DNA from: Vibrio sp. UBA2441
Lineage (GTDB): Bacteria > Pseudomonadota > Gammaproteobacteria > Enterobacterales > Vibrionaceae
Direction: 5' to 3'
DNA length: 27,828 nt
Assembly (NCBI GenBank): GCA_002342685.1
Contig: DDQN01000028.1
Span: forward strand, 1 to 27,828
Made by a program: the position numbers and the translations under genes. Positions 23,432-27,828 of this stretch are shown piece by piece. Below the pieces are notes generated by a model that did not search any database, was not told where the DNA came from, and was given only the letters and a program-made list of their open reading frames with translations. Every line of letters starts with the position of its first letter. Within the stretch, counting starts at the first letter, position 1.

Positions 23432-24121
23432 ATGAAACTACGAGAAATTGAAGTCTTGCTTGTAGAAGCGAATAGAGATACGGCGATGTCTATCGCGCAG
23501 AACTTAAGTGCGGACACAGCTTCTATTAGCGTTGACTATGCGTACCGCTCATCATCAGTACTGAATTTAGTAACCAGCATCACTTATAGCGTGATAATTA
23601 TTGACTTAGATTGCCAGCAGTTTAATGGCATTGAACTGTGTAGGCATTTAAGGAATGAAGGTATTGATATTCCGATCATTGTTTTGTCCAAAAGTGACTG
23701 TCTGGAGAACAAAGAACTAGCATTCAATGCCGGAACAGATGATTATCTAGTGAAGCCTTTTGCCATGAAAGAGCTTCAGCTAAGAACGAAAGCGTTGTCA
23801 AACCGACGTAGCGGTCAGGTCAGAAAGTTGAAGGTTGCTGATCTGGAGCTTCATGTAGAAACAAAGCAAGTGGTGCGTAGTGGGCAATTAGTAAAGTTAA
23901 CACCGACGAATTTGCGTTTGCTAGAATTACTAATGAGAAATAGCCCTGCAGTCATCAGCCGTAGTGAGATAGAAGATGAGATCTGGCCTGATGGCTCACC
24001 CGATAGCAATAACCTAAAAGTGCAGTTGTATCAGTTAAGGACTCGCATAGACCAAGCTTTTAGCTCAAAGCTAATACAGACTGTTAATGGTCATGGAGTC
24101 CGAATAGGAGGCAGGGTTTAG
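23432..24121 (+). CDS. Orphan OmpR-family response regulator with atypical receiver
   Basis: A 229-aa regulator: receiver (residues 5-120) and OmpR-type winged helix (about 130-228, ending LIQTVNGHGVRIGG). Phosphoacceptor Asp58 (IIIDLD), Ser86 and Lys108 (LVKPF) are present, but the acidic pair is VEAN instead of VEDD: Glu12 stays, the second acidic residue is Ala13. The conserved Pro of the D-x-x-L-P loop is also lost (CQQFNG). This may weaken Mg-dependent phosphorylation. There is no kinase beside it in the same direction; it follows a lipoprotein gene by 24 bases. ATG 23432 is preferred to GTG 23429. It may be phosphorylated by the divergent RstB-like kinase or act without phosphorylation. 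Confidence 0.88.
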   Translation: MKLREIEVLLVEANRDTAMSIAQNLSADTASISVDYAYRSSSVLNLVTSITYSVIIIDLDCQQFNGIELCRHLRNEGIDIPIIVLSKSDCLENKELAFNAGTDDYLVKPFAMKELQLRTKALSNRRSGQVRKLKVADLELHVETKQVVRSGQLVKLTPTNLRLLELLMRNSPAVISRSEIEDEIWPDGSPDSNNLKVQLYQLRTRIDQAFSSKLIQTVNGHGVRIGGRV

Positions 24122-24149
24122 TTTAGAACTGTGTCCTCTATTGACCTAT

Positions 24150-24178
24150 GACACACCATTAAAATTTAGTGTCTTTTT
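24150..24178 (+). terminator. Weak terminator after the orphan response regulator
   Basis: GACAC and GTGTC pair over five bases around a 14-base loop, directly followed by TTTTT. The stem is short, so this is only a candidate, but its place between two convergent genes fits. Confidence 0.35.
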
Positions 24179-24220
24179 ACTCATGTTCAAATATCCAATG
24201 GCGGTTGCGACTTAATCGTG

Positions 24221-25033
24221 TTATTTAAATTGCCGAGGTAGATACGGACGCTTGGTATCAGAGCGGCTCTCCCGCTGAGTCGCGATGCTACGATTTTTTC
24301 CAAGAATCACTTTGATTTGATACCAGGTTTCTAAAAATAGAGCTCTACCCGGACTCGACCACCAAGCCTTGTGATATAGCTTTTTGTTGGCAGCTAATAC
24401 ATCAGGAGAACGATTAACGCACTCTAAAGCGAGTTCATATGCCTTAGCATAAGGGTCATCGGCAATTTTGGTGACTAAGCCATATTCTTTAGCTGTCTGG
24501 CTATCGATCACTTTAGCCGTCATCGCCATTTCTAGCGTATGGTCTTGGCGCATCAATTCACGAAATGCAAGTGACCCACCCATATCAGGAATTAGGCCCC
24601 ACTTGGCTTCCATTATAGAAAAAGTAGCGTCAGGGCTGGCGATTCGAAAGTCACCACCGCTTGCGAGCTGCAAGCCTCCACCCCAACAGCGGCCATGGAT
24701 CGCAAAAATAACAGGGCAAGGAATATCACGCCAAGCCAGCGAGAAACGCTGTGCGTCATTGGGTAAAGTAGGCCACCATTTGAAAAGGAGTTTTATTGCA
24801 CCTAATTTGCTATTCAATAAAGACTTCACATCTAAGCCGGAGCAAAAGTCACTGCCATTCCCTTTTACAATAACGGCTCGTACACTCTTGTTTTTTTTCA
24901 GCGTCTTACTGAGGTTGTTTACCTCCTGAAACATGGCCATGTCAATAGCGTTCAGTTTGTCTGTGCGATTTAGAGACACGATAGCAATTTGGTTATCGTC
25001 TATAGTGCAAGTAATACGAGAATGATCAGGCAT
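24221..25033 (-). CDS. Crotonase (enoyl-CoA hydratase/isomerase) family protein
   Basis: Acyl-CoA enzyme of the crotonase fold, 270 aa. The oxyanion-hole segments are SDFCSGLDVK (Gly66) and HGRCWGGGLQLA (Gly119). At the two catalytic positions of classical hydratase (Glu144/Glu164 in rat ECH), this protein has Gln122 and Glu142, with Asp150 eight residues on (MEAKWGLIPDMGG). The Glu142/Asp150 pair matches Glu196/Asp204 of delta3,5-delta2,4-dienoyl-CoA isomerase, while Gln122 replaces its Asp176. So it is probably not a plain hydratase; an isomerase or a CoA thioester enzyme of another type is more likely. Monocistronic, convergent to the response regulator. No other beta-oxidation gene is nearby. 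Confidence 0.88.
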   Translation of the reverse strand: MPDHSRITCTIDDNQIAIVSLNRTDKLNAIDMAMFQEVNNLSKTLKKNKSVRAVIVKGNGSDFCSGLDVKSLLNSKLGAIKLLFKWWPTLPNDAQRFSLAWRDIPCPVIFAIHGRCWGGGLQLASGGDFRIASPDATFSIMEAKWGLIPDMGGSLAFRELMRQDHTLEMAMTAKVIDSQTAKEYGLVTKIADDPYAKAYELALECVNRSPDVLAANKKLYHKAWWSSPGRALFLETWYQIKVILGKNRSIATQRESRSDTKRPYLPRQFK

Positions 25034-25347
25034 AATAAGAACCTATGTTAATGGTCATACCAGTAAGATATACAAAATTTTAACATTTGGAAAGAATCTG
25101 TTCATTTTGAGTGTTGATTTAGTTGAACTATGAGGTTCAAAACAATTTATCCTATTTTTACTGGCAGAAGGTATGAGGCGGCGAGCAGTTGTTTGCGATG
25201 AGCAGAGGTTAAGGGGTTGTTGTCATTTTTCGTTTAGTTCTAGTTAAGCGTGTCGTCCATTGTCTTAAGTGTCAGTTCCGTTTGTAGCTAGAAATTTATT
25301 GACGCGTAGCTATCCTAGCATTTTTAGATAGATAGGTTATAACCGCG
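25034..25347. other. Intergenic region, nothing convincing
   Basis: Gap between two divergent genes. A TTGACG at 25299 and a perfect palindrome GGTTATAACC at 25335-25344, just ahead of the + strand ATG, are visible, but no matched -10 hexamer and no hairpin with a U-tract were found. Confidence 0.4.
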
Positions 25348-25821
25348 ATGACTACGGACTTTATAGTTAAACCAATTGAGAAAAACATTTTTGATGAACT
25401 ATTAAATAAGAGCGAGGAACAACTTGCAGAAACTAATGCTAGATGGCTGATTGCAGACTCAAAGCCAGGCTACCCTTGTCGAGTATCGTTAAAAGAGGCT
25501 GAAGTTGGAGAGAGGGTTTTACTCATCCCTTTTAAATATCATGATGTTCAATCACCTCATCAAGCCTCAGGCCCTATTTTCATTTGCGAAAATGCAGAAA
25601 CAGCCGAGTTGGAAATTAACGAGATACCCGAAATATTAACAGAAAGGTTGTTGTCAGTGAGGGCATATAATATCAAGAACTTGATGATTTGCGCAGAAAC
25701 CGTACAAGGTGCAGAGTTGGAAAATGCTATCCGTAGTCAGTTTTTAAATAGTGAGGTCGCATACCTGCAAATTCACAATGCAAACCCTGGTTGCTTCAAT
25801 TGTAACGTGCATCGAGCCTAG
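25348..25821 (+). CDS. DUF1203 family protein
   Basis: A 157-aa soluble protein of a conserved family of unknown function. Typical family features are PGYPCRVSLKEAEVGERVLLIPF in the first third, HQASGPIFICE in the centre (about residues 71-81), LLSVRAYN, and the C-terminal Cys-containing PGCFNCNVHR (Cys pair at about 150 and 153). No signal peptide or membrane helix. It has its own terminator and no operon partner. The ribosome binding site is poor (AGG at eleven bases, within a palindrome). Biochemical role unknown. Confidence 0.88.
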   Translation: MTTDFIVKPIEKNIFDELLNKSEEQLAETNARWLIADSKPGYPCRVSLKEAEVGERVLLIPFKYHDVQSPHQASGPIFICENAETAELEINEIPEILTERLLSVRAYNIKNLMICAETVQGAELENAIRSQFLNSEVAYLQIHNANPGCFNCNVHRA

Positions 25822-25855
25822 CAAGCATTCCAAATACATTTCTTATCCCAATTAA

Positions 25856-25887
25856 CCAAGTTAGATTTGATGCTCTAACTTGGTTTT
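25856..25887 (+). terminator. Rho-independent terminator after the DUF1203 gene
   Basis: CCAAGTTAGA and TCTAACTTGG form a perfect 10-bp stem with an 8-base loop, followed by TTTTGTC, 35 bases past the stop. Confidence 0.8.
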
Positions 25888-25951
25888 GTCGAGAGGCGTG
25901 CCTGAGCCGATCACGGCAAACTGTGATCACCAAGCGATTCTGTCGTACCTT

Positions 25952-26000
25952 GCTAGCTCATAACTGCCCCGAAATGAGTTAAGTATTCATTTCAGCTAGC
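25952..26000. repeat. Nested inverted repeat in a 313-base gap
   Basis: The right arm TCATTTC-AGCTAGC (14 contiguous bases, 25987-26000) is complementary to GCTAGCT (25952-25958) and GAAATGA (25971-25977), with 12 bases bulged on the left side and a 9-base loop. It is too large for a simple operator and lacks a U-tract. The rest of the gap to ppiB shows nothing else recognisable. Confidence 0.5.
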
Positions 26001-26134
26001 CTCAGTTCACAGTCTTTCACCATACAAGAACTAATGTGGTAGTAGAGGCCTTAACTTTCGTTCTTACTGTTAACCTCACCTTACATCCTGATTTTATAGG
26101 GATTACATTGTCGACGGTGTTATCCGGCGTCTTC

Positions 26135-26629
26135 TTATGCTTCTATGGTCACCCGTTCAATCATAACCGTCTCTGCTGGCACATCATCATGTCCCATCCG
26201 TGATAGCGTATGTACCTCGGCAACCTTATATACGACATCCATCCCCATAGTGACTTTGCCAAACACAGCATAACCCCAGCCGTTGTTGGTTTTCGCTGTG
26301 TGATCTAGGAAATCATTGTCATCAAGATTGATAAAGAACTGCGCGGTTGCAGAGTGTGGGGTATCCGTTCGTGCCATTGCGATGGTACCGGCAATGTTCT
26401 TTAGACCGCGATTCGCCTCATTGGTGATAGGAGCGCGTGTTTCCTTTTCGTCCATCAATTCTGTCAGACCACCACCTTGGATCATAAAGCCTTTTATCAC
26501 GCGGTGGAAGATAGTGCCGTTGTAGAAACCATCTTCACAGTACTTTTTAAAGTTACGTGAAGACACAGGTGCTTTGTCTTTGTTGAGTTCGATTTGGATG
26601 TCACCAAAGTTGGTGTGAAGCGTAATCAT
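26135..26629 (-). CDS. ppiB: Cytoplasmic peptidyl-prolyl cis-trans isomerase B (cyclophilin)
   Basis: Cyclophilin-type prolyl isomerase that speeds protein folding. At 164 aa it equals E. coli PpiB in length. Core motifs: GFYNGTIFHRVIKGFMIQGGG with the catalytic Arg of FHRV, MARTDTPHSATAQFFIN with the binding-site Gln and Phe, and the NNGWGYAVFGKV region. I set the start at 26629 because family members begin M-x-T-x-H-T-N-x-G-D-I; the 32 extra residues of the longer frame lie across its promoter and are unlike any signal peptide of PpiA. Monocistronic, with a good promoter just upstream. The C-terminal sequence HDDVPAETVMIERV is normal. Confidence 0.95.
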   Translation of the reverse strand: MITLHTNFGDIQIELNKDKAPVSSRNFKKYCEDGFYNGTIFHRVIKGFMIQGGGLTELMDEKETRAPITNEANRGLKNIAGTIAMARTDTPHSATAQFFINLDDNDFLDHTAKTNNGWGYAVFGKVTMGMDVVYKVAEVHTLSRMGHDDVPAETVMIERVTIEA

Positions 26630-26663
26630 TGTATATTGCAATCTCATTGGAGTGATGGCCGCA

Positions 26664-26693
26664 ATTATAGGTAGTGGTAGTGACAAATAACAA
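26664..26693 (-). promoter_or_regulatory. ppiB promoter
   Basis: On the - strand TTGTTA (26693-26688), an 18-base spacer and a perfect -10 TATAAT (26669-26664), giving a start of transcription near 26657 and a leader of about 28 bases. Confidence 0.6.
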
Positions 26694-26849
26694 GTTTCTG
26701 CCCAAAACCTTTTTAGGAGCATCATTTATAACATTTCCAGTCATATCAGTTTGACCAAGAATACCGAATGTCTCAATATGTGTTTGGTTGACTAAAAATC
26801 TAACTTATCAGTGAATTATAAAGTTGGGTTCAGTTAAGGAGTTGTAAGA

Positions 26850-27131
26850 ATGACAATAAACCAGAACAATATCATTAGAAATTCTGGCGAAAGAGGAACG
26901 TACAACAAATATGACTGGAAAAAGGAAGCTAGATCCAAACGCCTTAGCGCTATAAGGTTGAGGGAGTTAGCATCCCATGCATATCAGAACTTCCTCGATG
27001 AACAATCAGCCAGTGTAGAGCAGGAAGTGAGAATGCTTAGCAATCGAGTATTTGACTTGTTGGGAGAACGAGAGTCTTTAAACAAAGATAGTTTCTTATT
27101 GATAGGTTACGCGATTGAACTGTTTGAATAG
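26850..27131 (+). CDS. Small charged protein of unknown function (93 aa), possibly truncated
   Basis: I do not recognise it. The product is hydrophilic, Lys/Arg-rich at residues 20-40 (YDWKKEARSKRLSAIRLREL) and mostly helical by composition, with a possible amphipathic or short coiled stretch at about 45-75 (EQSASVEQEVRMLSNRVFDLLGERE). No signal peptide. AAGGAG lies eight bases before the ATG, which supports translation. The stop codon TAG falls two codons before the in-frame ATG of an IS3 transposase remnant, so the natural C-terminus may have been replaced by insertion debris. Together these suggest a gene at the edge of a decayed insertion. Confidence 0.6.
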   Translation: MTINQNNIIRNSGERGTYNKYDWKKEARSKRLSAIRLRELASHAYQNFLDEQSASVEQEVRMLSNRVFDLLGERESLNKDSFLLIGYAIELFE

Positions 27132-27134
27132 GCA

Positions 27135-27248
27135 ATGGCAGATATTATTGACTATATAGAGCCATTTTATAATCAGAAACGAAAACACCATAAGTTGGGA
27201 AATATCTCGCCAGCTCAATACGAGATGAATTTAAGGAAAGCCGCCTAA
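27135..27248 (+). pseudogene. IS3-family transposase (OrfB) C-terminal remnant
   Basis: The 37-codon frame reads MADIIDYIEPFYNQKRKHHK then LGNISPAQYEMN, which is the C-terminal end of IS3-family OrfB (the I-x-x-Y-I-x-x-F-Y-N-x-x-R-x-H pattern followed by L-x-x-x-S-P-x-x-Y-E). The catalytic DDE residues and OrfA are absent, so it is a fragment that cannot transpose. No terminal inverted repeat pair or target duplication could be identified. The frame continues that of the 93-aa gene through a TAG stop. Confidence 0.85.
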
Positions 27249-27594
27249 AACTGTCTTGTAAAACAACGCTTTAACTAGTTTCAACCTTTGACAGATGTAC
27301 AGCTTGAGCGTTTTATTCGTAAATGACATTTTATTTCTGCGGATTTTGGTTCCCCAATTGTATAACCGAGTGAAACATCATGAACCCGCTATCTCTCGTC
27401 AGTTACCTGACGGTAACAATGGACAACAGATAATGACAAAGAACAACTTAGCTCTGAACCTCAAAAGCGGCTAGAAAATTCAGCTAGCCAATTCCAAGTA
27501 GTCAACTCAGGATAAACTATCAAACACTGACTAGTTACTGTATTTGTTGATTTATCGATACCTCGTTGATTTTAAGGGATTTAATCAATAAGTG
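27249..27594. other. Non-coding stretch beside the IS remnant
   Basis: No frame of useful length, no clear promoter and no hairpin with a U-tract were found. It follows directly after the transposase fragment and may be insertion or deletion debris, but no further IS sequence is recognisable by eye. Confidence 0.4.
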
Positions 27595-27828
27595 ATGTCG
27601 TGGTTGATATGTGAGATGTATTATACTGACTTGTATCATATGAATGTTGAGGGTATGCATATCAAGTGGGCAAACTGCGAAGTTACAGCGGAAGCATTTT
27701 TAACAAAACTGGATCGGCTTGATATAGATTATTTATTATTTGGTTCATGGGCTAGAAAGCACTATCAACCAGAGATTTATTGCCAAGATATTGATGTATT
27801 TTCCTTTGGTTGTAGTGGTACGCTGAAT
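27595..27828 (+). CDS. Nucleotidyltransferase-like protein, 3' end beyond the window
   Basis: An open frame continues to the window edge. After the last possible start (27655) it reads MHIKWANCEVTAEAFLTKLD and then YLLFGSWARKHYQPEIYCQDIDVF. G-S-x-A-R followed after some residues by D-I-D-V is the metal- and NTP-binding signature of the DNA polymerase beta-type nucleotidyltransferase fold (minimal nucleotidyltransferases, aminoglycoside-type enzymes and others). Start uncertain: in-frame ATGs are at 27595, 27616, 27640 and 27655; only 27655 has a purine-rich GAGGG near it, placed rather close. A lone nucleotidyltransferase next to an IS fragment could be a toxin of an MNT/HEPN pair or a resistance-type gene; the partner would be to the right. 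Confidence 0.55.
   Translation, partial: MSWLICEMYYTDLYHMNVEGMHIKWANCEVTAEAFLTKLDRLDIDYLLFGSWARKHYQPEIYCQDIDVFSFGCSGTLN

Noticed and set aside
22461..23517. Several - strand frames opposite the lipoprotein gene
   Set aside because: No ribosome binding sites or motifs; the + strand frame has a lipobox, a promoter and a downstream operon partner.
26630..26725. Hydrophobic N-terminal extension of PpiB as a signal peptide
   Set aside because: The extension crosses a clear TATAAT promoter, and the core starts exactly like cytoplasmic PpiB.

Overview
The window looks like a chromosomal segment of a Vibrio-like gammaproteobacterium (Vibrionaceae). Base composition is moderately AT-rich. Gene content fits a facultative anaerobe: a TorC-type pentaheme cytochrome, NAD-malic enzyme, SelO, an RstAB-like two-component pair, PpiB, an orphan TrpB, and CRP-type and TrpR-type sites. 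The assignment rests on recognised families only; no rRNA, tRNA, CRISPR array or complete mobile element was found.

Layout, left to right. (1) 1-2543: a hairpin at the left edge, a small secreted protein, an orphan torC-like cytochrome with a good CRP site upstream, and a LysE-type exporter. (2) 2706-12398: the accessory core. On the + strand an anaerobic sulfatase-maturating radical SAM enzyme (anSME) is followed by a Ser-type periplasmic sulfatase. Converging on them from the right, on the - strand, is a set that closely resembles E. coli yegT-yegU-yegV plus yegW: an NupG-type permease, an ADP-ribosylglycohydrolase-family enzyme, a PfkB kinase, then an OFA-type MFS transporter, a GntR/UTRA regulator and a Crp/Fnr-like regulator. 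An unannotated 46-residue single-TM protein with its own promoter is transcribed divergently from yegT. (3) 12520-19867: NAD-malic enzyme, a MATE exporter divergent from a LysR regulator, SelO (TTG start), and a stand-alone trpB behind a trp-operator-like element. (4) 19946-24121: a 9-bp tandem repeat abutting the stop of an RstB-like kinase, the RstA-like regulator, and divergently a lipoprotein of unknown function plus an orphan response regulator with a degenerate acidic pocket; the shared intergenic region carries TTACAT direct repeats resembling RstA boxes. (5) 24221-27828: a crotonase-family protein with dienoyl-CoA-isomerase-like residues, a DUF1203 protein, PpiB, a charged small protein lying directly against an IS3-type transposase remnant, and the start of a nucleotidyltransferase-like gene running off the right edge.

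How the genes may work together: the most interesting unit is 2706-11936. A plausible reading (inference) is that the periplasmic sulfatase, activated by its anSME, removes sulfate from a sulfated N-glycoside or nucleoside-like compound; the YegT-like permease imports the product; the YegU-like hydrolase cleaves the N-glycosidic bond; the YegV-like kinase phosphorylates the sugar; and the OFA transporter moves an organic acid by-product. Two linked regulators and several operator-like palindromes support a dedicated, substrate-induced locus. The substrate cannot be read from the sequence. Non-genic stretches over 300 bases are 11842-12257 (regulatory elements for two divergent genes), 25034-25347 (no convincing element), 25822-26134 (a terminator and a nested inverted repeat) and 27249-27594 (nothing recognisable).
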